A stretch of DNA of 47,385 bases from Priapulus caudatus. Its lineage: Eukaryota; Priapulida; Priapulimorpha; Priapulimorphida; Priapulidae. The stretch covers positions 321,159 to 368,543 of the forward strand of contig NW_014577117.1 in NCBI RefSeq assembly GCF_000485595.1, given 5' to 3'. Position 1 is the first letter of the stretch; each line of letters opens with the position of its first letter. The notes under the pieces are model-generated. The model was given only the letters and a program-made list of their open reading frames with translations, did not search any database and was not told where the DNA came from. Below are positions 12,035-26,655 of this stretch, in pieces. Both the position numbers and the translations under genes were made by a program.

Positions 12035-12267
12035 GACAGCACGCACACATACCACACCCACCACACACACACACACACACACACGAACACACACAACACC
12101 ACACGTACACACATCACAACACACACACAGGCAAGCACATACACACACACTCACACACCGCCGCACACACACACACACACACACACACAGAGAGCGCCGC
12201 CCCACACACACACTCACACACACATACACAACACACACACACACACACACAACACACAACACACCAC

Positions 12268-12310
<43 letters not shown>

Positions 12311-12653
12311 CCACGCTCTTTCCTCCTCGCGTCCCCAGGAATCGCCGCTCGTCGCTCGTCAGACAGTGTAAGCGCCTAGCGAGCAGACCCATGACCTACA
12401 GGTGTAGGATGTTAAGCATCGATATGATTCGACTCCCTATCCTATTAATCGATTATGCGCTTAATAATGAAAGCAGTAGCGCTATTAACATAAGCTTGTA
12501 TTAATTACTCATGATTGCCGACATTTTCCCGCTGAAGACAATGGCCTGGGGCGGAAGCAGTAACCGACGACTGACACACCCCCCAGGAGAGAGCAGGATA
12601 ACAGGATGACAGGATGTATATATATATCTGTATATATATAATATACACGTGCG

Positions 12654-12689
<36 letters not shown>

Positions 12690-12744
12690 GCGCGCGCATA
12701 TATATATATATTATGTATATGTATATATATAAATATATAATATA

Positions 12745-12776
<32 letters not shown>

Positions 12777-13426
12777 ATAGCAACGGGCCTTGTGGGGTTT
12801 AAAGAAGACGAGAACGCTTCATCTTTGCAACCTTATCGACTGGTAGTTTGTTGCCTTGGTGATCGTTTGCTTGTAAATAAATGTTTTACAAGAGAACCCT
12901 TATTATTACGCTTAACGCAACCTGCGCTTACTCGTGTATACGGCGGTTGTTGTCGGCACAGTTTGTACGCGAATCAAAAGTTCGTGTCCAACATAAAAGA
13001 CGTTAAACGTGTAATGGGGGAGAAATAGAGAGAGGAGCGGCTGGTGGACATGCTAATGCATTAGCTGAGACGAGCGATGCGTGTGTGTGTGGACCAGACA
13101 GCCGCACATAAATCAAGCGTTGGCTATGGCTGCGACGGCGCATGAAACCGCCATAGATGAAAACATCACGAGACTATATATATATCAATTGCGATTCATT
13201 TTCGTTCGGCGAATTCTGCTAATAAGAACTCGCTGTGGACATACGCGAGCACACGCACGCACCATACACAAACACACACACACACGCACACACAACACAC
13301 GCAACACAACACCACAACACACACACACACACACGGCAGACACACGGACACACACACGGACACACACACACACGCACGCACGCACACACACACGCACGCA
13401 ACCACACCACACACCACACACACACA

Positions 13427-13471
<45 letters not shown>

Positions 13472-15697
13472 CACACACACACACACAACCAGTTAAGCCG
13501 TGCCCGCGACAATATAATTATAATTATAAAATTAAATTGTCGTGCTCTATGTGCTGTGTGTCAACCGATTCTACTGGCACCGCCGCTAGATATAATGTAG
13601 GCCTACTATGTAGAGACAGATCGTAACCTATGTAGCAGGCAATAGCATGTAGGATTGCCACAGCACAAACCATCACAAAACAAACAGTATAGGAGAGGGG
13701 GCATAGTTAAGGTAAACTTGTGTGCCTATGCGGTTCGCAACTAACGTTTAGGAAACGAACGGTATCGTGTAAACCTGTATGATAATTTCATTATAGAGTC
13801 TGGGTTATTTCATGTCATGTATGATATGAACGGTATCGTGTAAACCTGTATGATAATTTCATTATAGAGTCTGGGTTATTGCATGTCATGTAGGATATGA
13901 ACGGTATCGTGTAACACCTGTATCGATATAGATCTGGTTATTGCATGTCATGTAGGATATGAACGGTATCGTGTAAACCTGTTGATATAGAGTCTGGGTT
14001 ATGTGCATGTCATGTATGATATAGAGTCTGGGTTCATTTCATCGTCATGCGTATGATATTAGAGTCTGGGTTATTTTCATGTCATGTAGGAAATAGGTCT
14101 GGGTTATTTCATGTCATGTAGGATTCCGAGTGTTTTATATAGGATTCCGTTATAAAATTAATAATTAAAATATATCCTATCGACTATTTCGAATAAAAAA
14201 CAACAACCGTCAGTCACAATACTCTGTCACCAACTCGAGTTTGCCTGTCTTTTGTTCATCCAATCGCATGGTACACGAGGAATCTGTTTGCTAATAGAGT
14301 ATGAGTTTGTTGTGCCATGTAGCGATATGTGTTATCATTAAATAATATAGGGCCTGTGTGTGTTGTGTGCGTGTGTGTATACAGCCTATTATTATTAATC
14401 TGAAATTGAATTTATCGAAAATATTTTAGCAATAAAAATAACGACGCGTGAGCTACAAATGGGCGTGTTGCTGTTCAATATCGCCAAACATTACGTTTAA
14501 TTGCATTTTATCGGACGCGCTAACTGGATGTTCGCTGATATACTGGACCTTGACTGTACTTAAAGGTTCAAAATTCGTGCTTTTACAGATTAGATTAGTG
14601 GGGGAGTAGATGATACTTGCCCGCGCCAGAGGACTTGTCACACGATGCCAGACTGGTGGTGGGATACTGTGTGCAAAGAAGGAGAGAGAGAGGCGTATTC
14701 AGGTACAGGGTTAGAATTAGGCGTTGGAGTTGGGGGTTAGGGTTACGGTTGCTTAGGGTTCCAGTATTAGAGGTTAAGGGTTAGGACTTTAGTGAGATGT
14801 GGATTAGGGTAGCGGTTCTACGAGTTATCAGCCATATAGTAACTTAGATTTATTCACGACCTGCCATACAAAAACTCATCGTTATTCATATTCCAAATTG
14901 CACATTTTTTAGAGCAGTTGTAGTGCATGCGTAATGCAGTTGTGCGTATGTCTGTGCAGTGCGTGTGTGTGCACTGTGCGTGGAATAAAAACTTAAAAGT
15001 GCGAATGGCCGTTTTTTTACATTAATCACTTGACACGAGGGAATCCATTAACCAAAGAAAAGCTACAAATGTATAACGCAACATTTTTTGCCAACGCCGT
15101 ATTCTCGAATATGGTAGGAGATATGCGCGGTACCTTACATATCGCTATTTCTAGAACATGCGACTGAAAGGGAGCATCAGCTAGTCACTTTAATCAGAAT
15201 TTTATTACTATTATTATTACTAACAGGTTCTCCCCGCCGCAGCCGCCTAAAATGTAAGAGTAGGTCCCCGCGCTTCGCCGCTAACCTAACCTGAACGACG
15301 CGCGTGGTTGAAACAGCGCATTTTACAAACACGACTACTTTTAACGCAACGCTTATTGTGTGTGTGGCTGTTATGTGTGTTTGACATGAATTAAGAAACA
15401 GGCAGCTGTCCTACGGCTGAATGTACAGCGATATGCCTACGTCAGTTCTCGTTCAGCGTCCAGTGTTCGCCCGCAATGTTTACTTATTACTTGTGTGTGC
15501 TCCGCTGCAAGACTGCATCTATCACACATCACACCACCACACACACACACACACACAACACTACAACAGCCATCACACAACACATCACACACCACAACAC
15601 AACATACACACACACAACACACACACACAAACCACACACACACAACACAACACTCACAACACACCAACACAACACACCACATCACACACACACACAC

Positions 15698-15764
<67 letters not shown>

Positions 15765-15780
15765 TTATTTATATATACAT

Positions 15781-15822
<42 letters not shown>

Positions 15823-18800
15823 GGAGTTTATGCGCCTGCGTGTGTGCGTGCGTGCGTGCATATGTGCGTGCGTATGTGTGTGTTTGTGTGTGTGTGTGTG
15901 CGCGCGTGCGTGCGTGCGTGCGTGCGTGTGCGCGCGCGTGTGTGTGCGTGCGTGCGTGTGTGTGCGTGCGTGCGTGCGCGTGCGTGCGTTCTTACCTTGA
16001 TAGTGCTCTCAGACAGGTTTAGCTGGGCAGCCAGCTCGCACCGTCTTGGTCTAGAAACGTAGTTCTCTCTGTAGAACTCCTTCTCCAGTTTTCCTATCTG
16101 CTCCCTGGTGAAGGCTGTTCTATACCGACGTACGTTACTCTCCCCGTCGTGTTGACTCATCTGGTGGCTCGACTCTATAGAAGACACGCCACATGCAAAT
16201 TAATATTATATATATATATTAATATATTATTTATATTTATATTTCTCTTGCATCTGCGCGGCGTAACAAATTTCTGCTTCTAGACGAAAGCATCAGAGAT
16301 GAATTATTGCGTTTAATATGAGCAGGAATAAATAAAAACATTTTTTTATTCGCCAATGATAGGATATATTAAACACAAAGAAAATACTGTATACTAAATA
16401 CTATGTCAGATTTTCGATTAATTATGATAGCCGTAAAACGTCGCTTGCATTAATTAATGACAGAAAAAACGCTGGAAATGGATCAAGATGCACTGCTAGA
16501 TTTTTTTACGATTAAAGCTGTATCGAGCATGCGCAGTATTAACAAATTTATACGCTTTCATTCGCAATTGCCGTGGAATTCCGCAAGTGATCGTAACCAT
16601 TAAACAACAATGATTACGCTTCACTAAACCAAATTAAGTAAATTAAATTTATCATGTATTTTTTATATCGGTGAGTAACACGGAGTAATGAAGATGTTAG
16701 AGTAGTTAGGTCATCGGAGGGCATGACACATCATCAGTTATCGATATCAATCAATAACCAATACCAATCAATAGCCGTTCAGACATAATAGCTCAAGTAG
16801 AACGAAATAGATTAATATAGAAGTAGTTCTCTAAAGAATTGATGAATAACATGCGAAATAACTTTATTAACATATAATCATTATTATTATTATTATCCTT
16901 AACTACGCTCAAGTAGTTCGTTATATATATAATAATATGCTATTATTATATAGTTATATAAGCCTACTTTCGAAGTTAAATAAATGAATAAGTAAATAAA
17001 TAAATAAATAAATAAATTATTGAATACATAAAAGATATATAAAATAAAAATACTCTTAGCGTATAAAACGAGGAACGAGGCCATACAGTAGTATTGCACA
17101 CACCCAGTAAGTTGTCACCTTAGTTGCACTTATCTATTAGCATATTCCTACACGCAATACCCGGTGAGAAATGGCCTACATCGCCCAAACACGAACATAA
17201 ATACGCCAAAATCGGTTTTAGTAGCCGGGACTTTAGTAGTTGAGATCTACGGCGCGTCCGTATAGCATGTGTTTGAAGAGTTTCTGCGCCTTGGTCCATT
17301 GAGCGCCAAATGAAGATATATAAGGCTCTCTGAGCCACTTCCACATGCACATCGAATTTCCTAGAGTGCCACGGGTCATAAAATAAACGTCGGTAATAAA
17401 TGAGGGCTTATTACCACGTTTTCATGTTGTTTCACACATCGGCGATACTTCGATCAGCGCCAAGGAAACCCGTCATTATAGAGCTAATAACGAGTAGAGT
17501 ATTTCATCGGGCAATTTTCAGATAAACGTGTATTGCACAACAAAATTACGAGCTTCGTTTAGGCATTAACGAGACAAATGCGATTGGTCCGTCCGTCGAA
17601 TGGCCGCCACTTTCCAACCGACCACGTCGCCGGACAATTATACGATGCCGTGGAGCGATTTTAACAGGGTCTAATAAATTTCGAAAACATTCGGATTACA
17701 ACGATTGCGTTCTATATATTACGATGGACACCATAGCAACGCGAGAGAATCTACGAGCGACGCAGTAACGGTTACGTTTACATGCATGCATCAGCGTAAA
17801 GCTGATATATGTAATGTAACTCGTCAACGTTGGTCTCGTGGGTTGAGCGCGTTTATAGTCTCCTAGCCGCGAACAGCCACCAGATGTATGTACACGAGAG
17901 AGTTACGCCTAAGTTCGGTTAACAAAATGGGCAAAATTCGTAGTTTACGCATTGCGTTAGTGGAGCGATAGCTCTGGAATAATAAGATCAGATAACACAC
18001 CCACACGATAAATAATTTTATGCGCATAATCTCAGACATAGTTCCGAGAACAACATCTAAGCAATCGTTGCATGTTTATTGACGCTATCGCTTCCACAGA
18101 ATCGAGAAATCAAGCTGAGATAATTTGGTTCGGCAGCAGGGCAATTCACATTCACACTGCCTCGCGTAAATCGCGTGCGTCCGGCGGCGGCCGAGTGTTC
18201 TACACGCGATGCTCTTTACATACAATGACGTCGTCGCATTTACAAATGGCTAACGTTGAAAGGAAGCGAAGCACACTAAAGGTTCACACACAGGGAGTCG
18301 GCAGCCGACCGTAGACGTGTGCCGACATTCTTTATACATTACCCTGTCTCCGGTATGCACGCTTTGTGCTGGCGCTAATAAAAACAGACCACAAGGCAAA
18401 ATGGACGCAAAGAAAACAATTACTGCTCGCTTTCCTTCAATTATCGCGCGCGCCGAAAGTGAAATACGTAGAACCATATACATGAAAGCGGTGCGTCTTT
18501 ACAGTTTACCTTAAATACTACTAATGATCGAAATAAATCACGACTAATGTTGCCGTTTAAAAAGGAACGTATAAATAATTAAATTTACAATCGCGATCCA
18601 TCCCGCAGTCAGCGCGGACAACGGACGGTCGACAGCGCAGATGGCGGAGCAAAATTGCAACTTATTATCTGTCCGTAACGAATGTGACTTCTCGCCGCTT
18701 TAAGTGTCGTCATTAAAATGTATCATTACGTTCGTACACAGGTGTTCGCGCTTGTCGGCCCATTGAAACGCCTCGTGTACCACCTCCATGGTGTCTCATT

Positions 18801-21800
18801 ATCATCGTCCACCTCTCCAGCGCACCGCCACTATGGCCGGAGCGCGGGGGGCTTTGTTCGTACGCCTGTTCCGCGCGTATATCCTTTGCTCTCTCTCTGG
18901 CTCTCTCGCGCTCTCTCTCTCGCTCTCTCGGCGCGTTCATAAGTCAGTCAGCGTGCTTTGTTCGCGTGACTGTAAGTACGTAGGTGGACGCGTGTGTGTG
19001 TGTACGTGCGCGTTATGGGACCGTGTCCCGTAAGAAGGACGGTGTAGTCGTGGTGGGTTGGTGGTTTATTTGAGCGCGCGGAACATAGAGACGATAATTG
19101 CCACTTGCCATCTATATCTTCCTCGTGTCACATCAGTCAAATTTCTCACGTGGTGATATATATATATATATATATACAGGCCCGTAGCCAGGGGGGGTTT
19201 CGGGTTTGAACCACGAACCCCGCCCCCGATCCCCGTCCCCCCCCACAGCAATACGAATAACTAAATTTGAAATTACAAGCAATTTTCACCTCAGCTCACT
19301 CCATTTTATTGTAATAATCTGCAAAATCTCCATCGTGCGGACGGTGATCTCACCAGTCAACAATCCATCCTCTCGCGCACACCTCCCCCCGCTCGGTCCG
19401 CTTTGCTCCCTCGCCTAGGTCGCTTCGCGCCGAAGCCTAGGGCGTGTAACAGGTCGGTCCAGGGAGCTCCGGACCCACTATGCTCCCGCGCCAGAAAACC
19501 TATCTGAGGGGGTGAATTTTTTAAAACATTTTCTGGGGAGGCCCCCCATACCCCCCCTATCGCCGTGCCCACTATGGGCTACGTTAAACCCCCTATACAA
19601 AATCCCTGTACCACGCTCCTCTCCCGACAAATTGCCAACAAATTGAAAAACGAAACCCCCGCGCCTATATAGAAAGCTGCTACGGCCTGAATATAATATA
19701 TATATATATATAATATATACGAGAGAGAGAAGAGAAGAGAGAGACAGAGAGAGCGAAGAGAAAGAAAGAGAGATTGAAAAGAGCCAGAAAGAGCCGCGGC
19801 GCGAGAGCCCGCAGAGATAGAGAGATGAGAGAATAGAGAGAAGGAGAGAGAGAGAGAGAGAAGAAGAGAGAGATCGCGAGAAGAAGAGAGTTTAAGAGAA
19901 GAGAGAGAGAGAAGAGAAGAAAAGAGAAGAAAACAGAGCGGGAGAAAGAAGCGAGAGAGTGACACACACACCACCACATTTCACACACACACACAACACA
20001 GCACACACCGCATTATGTGCGAGCTACAAGCTACACACACACACAACATTACAGCACCCATCACACACACTACCATCTGTTACAGAACACACACAGCATC
20101 ACAATGCACACACATACCACACATGTCGCTTCGTATCACCACACACACACACACACACCACACACACATCACCACATACATACATTAACATTACAATACA
20201 TACATACATCACATTAACATACAATACATACAATACACACATTACACACCACTATACAACATACATACATACATATCATACATATCATACATAACATACA
20301 TAACCATACATACATACATACATACATACATACATACATACATACATACACAACACCATACACATTCACACACACACACATCACACACACACAACACCAA
20401 ATCGCGCGCGACAACACACATACATACATTCAATACACACAACACACATACAACACATCCATATCACTTCACGTACAGCACCACACACGTACAACACACA
20501 CCACACACACGTGCCGCGGCGGGGCGGGGGGGGGGTAGAGGGTCCCAGCCACTCAGCCGGAATCGCACGCTCAGGTGTGGGCGCAGGGACGCGCCCGAGG
20601 GTTGGGCAAGCAGGAGACAGAGTTGGCGGGGCGAGACGCGAGAGGGCTCCGACACAGCCAACGCAGCGCGAGCGACGAGCGACAACGGGGTGGGCCATCG
20701 AGTAGCGCACCATAGCAAGATCGTGTGTTACAGAGGAGGCGCCAACGGTGGCCTCTGGGGCACCCACCACGCATACAATACAACTACACTACGAATACAC
20801 AACATACACTACTATACACGATCATGGACATACAGTAGCATACATCATCATACATAGCATACCATACATACACATCTGATACACATGCCACACAGGTGAG
20901 ATGAGAAGAAAAGAAGAGGAAGGGAGAGAGACGAGCTGGCGCTCAAAAGTAGGAGAGAGATAGAGAGAAGAGAGAAGAGAAGAGAGAGAGAAGAGAAAGC
21001 AGAGAGAGACAAAAGAAGAAAAGAGCAGAAGAGAGAAGAAGAAGGAGAGAAGAGGAGAGAAGAAAGAAGGAGAAGAGAGAGAATAGAAGAGAAAAGATGA
21101 AAGAGTGATAGAAGGAGAGAGAAGTAGAGAGAGAGAGAGATGAGACGAGAGAAGAGAAGAAGGAGAGAGAGCAGAGCAGAGAGGAGAAAGAGGATAGCGC
21201 GAGGGAGAGAGAAGAGAGAAAGGAAAGAGAGAGAACGAGTAGAAGAAAGAGCAAAGACGCGCGCGCGCAACGAGAGTAGAAGAGAGAAAAGAGAAGAGAG
21301 AGAGATAGGAAGAGAGAGAGACGCAAATAGAGAGAAACAAGGGACAGATGAGAGACGACGAGTACGAGTAAGCAGGAAGAGACAGAAAAGAGAAGAGGAG
21401 AGAAGAAAAGAAGAAAAGAGTGAGAGACGAAGAGAAGAGAGGAGAGAGTAGCGAGAGAAAGACAGAGAGTGGATCCAAAAAATGGCGAGCAATCAGTCGT
21501 CCGTATATACAGATAATCTATAAAATATATACGACATTTACGAGCTTGTAATAAACGATAATCATACACGACCATGAGAGGCGCCAAGGCCATTCGTGTT
21601 GTCTTCAAGCGTCACAATATCACATAGTTCTCCCCTATAAGATTGCTGGCTAGCAATGCCCGATTTTTAGTTCGCGATCGCGTAAGCGGGTGGGCAGTCG
21701 CAAATAAATCAACGAAGAGGTTAGTGCGAAAGGATTGACCACAGGGTTGCGTCACGTGGGCGGAAAAGCAGGGCGCCTCGGGGTGGGAGCACGGTGGTGC

Positions 21801-24800
21801 CCGGAGAAACGCGCAAACATCTCGGCAACTGCCGTGATAGCCGGCAGCGGTGCTGTTAAGGTCCACACTATATATGACGACTGGCTACGTTTCAGATAAG
21901 CAAACTCATTTTCAATCCGATATATCGTGTATAGCATTTATCAAATGGATCTTCCTCCATGAATAGATTTATATAATCGACGATTCGCCACATCCGACCA
22001 TATACACCATATACTACTTCTGCCTTTCATAAATCAAGGACGATGCACCGCAGGGGCGCTGTGAGAGAATCACGCGCGTGCGATGCACGTCAGGCACCAT
22101 CATTGTTTATTAGGTGTAAAATGCAAGTGCTAATCTAGCACCGTCGTGTGACAGTGAGGTATCAGGTACAAAGCCAGGTGATTAAATGGGAAATTAAAAT
22201 TTGTTTATGTCTTTCATTTCGGCTTCGCCTCGTCGCATTAATTCGTCAAAGTAAATGGGGGATTTAACAAGACCGTATTTTGACCCGACTGACACCCGTG
22301 AAGCACCCTGATTACTGACGCCTGCTCGCTGAATAGACACCGGACGTCAATACAAAGATCGTCGCAGATTTTTCTCCGGATTGTCGCCGATCACGACGAC
22401 GTGATAAAACGTATCGCTGCCAGTGCGCATGCGCGCGAGCGTCGGTACGTCCGGTGATGTGGATACGCGCAGCGGCAGACGATGTGGTGAGCAGGAATAG
22501 GCAAAACGCGCCCAGGAAGGTCGCGAAATCACGGTATATACGTTTCCTTGTTTCTTGTGTTTTGTGTGTGTGTGGTTGTGTTGCTGTGGTGTTTGTGTCT
22601 GGTAGATTATTTGGGTGTGTTTGTGTGTGTGTGTGTTGTGTGTTTGTGTGAGTGTGGTGTTGTGGTGTGTGTGTGTGTGTTGTATTGTATGTGTGTGGTG
22701 TGTTTGTTTGTGTGATTGTGTTGTTGCATGATGTGTGTGTTGTTGGTGATTGTGTGTGTGATTGTGTGTTGTATGTGTGTTGTTTGTGTGTTGTGTGTGT
22801 GTTGTGTTTGTAGTGTCGTGTGTGTTGTTGTTTGTGTGTGTGTGTTGTGTATTGTTGTGTGTATTATGTTGTGTGCGTGTTGTTGTGAGTGTGATGTGAT
22901 AGTTGGTGTAATGTGTGTTATGTCTGTGCGTTGTTGTGTGTGATTGTGTGTGTGTCTTATTGTGTTTGTGTGTGTTGTGTGTGTTGTTGTGTGTGTATGT
23001 TGATGTGCTGTGTTGTGGTTGTGGTGTTTGTGTGTTGTGTGTGTGTATGTATGTATGTGTTGTGTGTGTGTATTTGTGTGTGTGTTGTGTGTACTGTTGT
23101 GTGTGTGTGTTGGTGCTTGTTGTGTGTGTTTATGTGTGTTATTTGTGTGTGTGTGTGTTGGTTGTGTTTGCATGTGTTGTGTGTGTTGTGTTGTTGTGTG
23201 TGTGTGTGTTATGTGTGTGTTGTGTGTTGTGTGTGTGTGTGATGTGGTGTGTGTGTGTGTGTGTATGGTTTGTGTTTTGTATGTTGTGTTGTGATGTGTG
23301 TGGCATACATGCGTCACCGCGGATCGCGCGCGCATGTGCGGGAGCGTGTATCATCGTGCATGCGTGCGTGTACGCGCGCGCGCGTGTTCTAATGATGATT
23401 AGAGATTCTGTTAGCGGTCAGCTGGAGATGAATTGCACTAAAGAGGCTCGGCGAATTGTTATGTGATGTTCACAATCACTCGACAGGGCGTGGGCACTTT
23501 ATCGATTTCTGTCGAAAAGTTATCATTAATCATTCCATACGTCATCGCATAAACAATTGGTATTGTTTAAGTGTCCCACATCTTGCTAGATGTGACTCAG
23601 TCACGCATGCTGTACTTCCAATTACATTTCATCGTTATCCTTGCCTCATCACTATCTAAATTAACGTTATAGTGAAGGAAATAGAACCAATAATTGCAAT
23701 TAGCTAAATTCGAAAATGATTCATATGAATTTATTATTCGACTCTCTAAACAAACATATTTTAGTATGTAATGCGACATGGAATTTAAATACACATACTA
23801 TCAAGAGTCCATAAACCGTATTTTGTCTCCGTAAACTGCTTTGTAGTATATAGTTCTATAGCTCTAACATAGTGTCTGCGTTCCTGATAGTATATATATA
23901 TCACCTGTATATTACACCACAACACCGCGCGCGGCGGCGTACCCCCACCACACATCATATACTAAATATATATATACTATATAAATAATATATATATATA
24001 ATAATATATATATATATATATAATTATACATTAAGAAAGTAGAGAGAGAGAGAGATAGAAGAGAGAGAGACGAAGATAAGGGGGCGAGGAGAGAAAACAG
24101 AAAAAAAAGAAAGTAGAAATAAATCGTGGTTACCTTTCATAACTTCATAAACCAAGAACAAACTATGTAAAATGATATCACATTAACATATTTTAAATAG
24201 GCCACCACGATTGCATTCACAATAGCCCGCACGCATTTTTTCCCTTTCTTGTCTTTGTTAGTAATATATGCGAATAACGGTATTCCGGGTAGTTCTGCCT
24301 AATCTGGCAATATAATAATACTTATATAACCTAATACTATATCATAATAATAATAGTAATCGAATAATAATAATTAAATAATAAAAAATATTATTATTAT
24401 TATTATATAATTGTAAAATTACTGGGAGTCTAATCTAATCTATCTATCTATCATATCTACCTATTTCTATCTATCTACTCTACTCTATCTATCCTATCTA
24501 TCTATCTATCTATCTATCTACTTATCTATCTATCTACTTCTATCTATCTAATTCTATCTATCTATCTATTCTATCTATCATCTAATCTACTCTATCTATC
24601 TCTTCTCTCTCTCTCTCTCTCTCTCCACTCTCTCTTCTCTCTCTCTCTCTCTCTCTCTTCCTTCTCTCTCTACTTATATACTATAAATATATATATATAT
24701 AATATATTTATACATCAAACTAATGACAGGGGATTCCAGGCCAGTGCAGTGACTGGAAACGCCTCAGCGTTGAACGAACAACATCCGGACTACTGCATGA

Positions 24801-26624
24801 AATACTATTTTCCAACTGGCCCTATTCGCTGGCTCCGCTGCGCCCGCCGTTACGCTGATAAAACCATCTCGGAACAACTTCGATCTGCATTCCGAACACG
24901 TACACATCGAATGTATCTGTACATACGATGTATTTGATTATCCGCTGCTCATTGGGTTGCCTCAGTCCCGGCCACGGACATAGATAAACCTAATAATCAG
25001 GCTCATCGAGCATACCAATGCAAACACCGTTTCACCAGCTCGCGGCCACATCTATCGTTTGCGGTTAGCCTATCTACCGTGAATCGTACCGATTTAGCAA
25101 TAAGCACACCGGACAATAGCCCGACAATAGTAAACGTCCGCAGCCAGCTACCCATCACGTACCTGCGACGCTTTGTCCGTTAATCTAAGTTTATGTATAA
25201 AAAACGAGCTGCGACATTCGTCAAAATATGGAGTCGAAAGCATTACTTATATACGATGGAGCGACATACTGTGCCCCTGTGTCTCTACTTATATTAAGCT
25301 GCGGTATCATCGGGCCTTAGCGACTAGGTGTAATGGGAGATGCCCTCCAACAGCATCGTAGTCTGCTGTACATACATCAACAGATAAACTTGTCACGCGG
25401 GACGCTTACTCGTTGATACATGCGCACGATCAGCATTATTATTTTATTATTCATTTATTTACAATCCATTACCTAGTCATCTCTTCATTCATGTTCTTCT
25501 GCTTCTTCCTTCTTTCATTAATTTATTATTATTTAATTCAGATTCGTTTCCCCCGTCCATTTGCTTCGTTATTTATTTATTCGTTCTTTCGTTGCATAAA
25601 TTCATTCATTCATTCGTTCATCATTCGTCTTCATTATATATTTTTCATTACATCTATATCATTGGAGCATCGACGTAATCGTATTATATATATAATATAT
25701 TATATAATATATATAGTATAAGAGACGTGTTTTGTATTGTATAGTAATATACTTTACGTTCTAATGTACCATGACTAGTAGGTAAACGTCTAAGAATAAT
25801 TCTCTTTCAAATTTATATCTCAAAAAAGATTCTGCAATCTGAATCTGACCTTAATAGAATTATACTGTTCTCAAGTACCTGCCATAAACGCATAAAATAT
25901 ATTAACACAAAAATACAAAAATAATAGACACAATAAAATACACGCAAATAAATAATAGTAATATTAATAGTCTGAAACTGTTGTAGTTAACGCGTAAAAC
26001 ATAGAACATTTTTACCGATTAATCTAAGCATAGTAAATTTGCTCTCGTTCCCCTCGTCTCTCGCGGGCCGCTTGCTTCTTCTCTCCTCTCTCTCTCCAGC
26101 ATTTGGACTACGAGCGGTCGAGTCAGATGCACCTACTCTCTCTCCTCTTCTCCCTCTCTCTAATTCTTCTGTCTTTCTCGTTCCCTTTCTCTTATCTATC
26201 TCTTTGTCTATTTGCAATGGATGTGTGTGCTTGTGTGCTGTGTGTGTTAATTGATTTGTTTGTTTTTCGTGTGTTGCGTGTCCATTGCCGCGGCGCGTGT
26301 CTAATCGGTGTTTAAATGTTGTTTTTTGTTGCGGCGATTGTGTTCTATGTGTTGTGTGTGTTGTGTGTTTGTGTGTGTTGTGGTGTGTGTGTTTGTGTGC
26401 TGTAGTCGTGTGTGTGCGCGCGCGCGTGTGTGTGCGTGTGTGTGCGTAGGGCCTACTCGTGTGTGTGCGTGTGTGTGCGTGTGTGTGTGTGACGCTTGGT
26501 TATGTAATGCAAATATTCTAAATTTTACTATAATAACAACCATAGTATTGTTAGAGTGGACAGTATAAGCGTGTCATTACAACCACCATGCACACAAACA
26601 CCAACTGATTAAAGAAGACACTCG

Positions 26625-26655
<31 letters not shown>

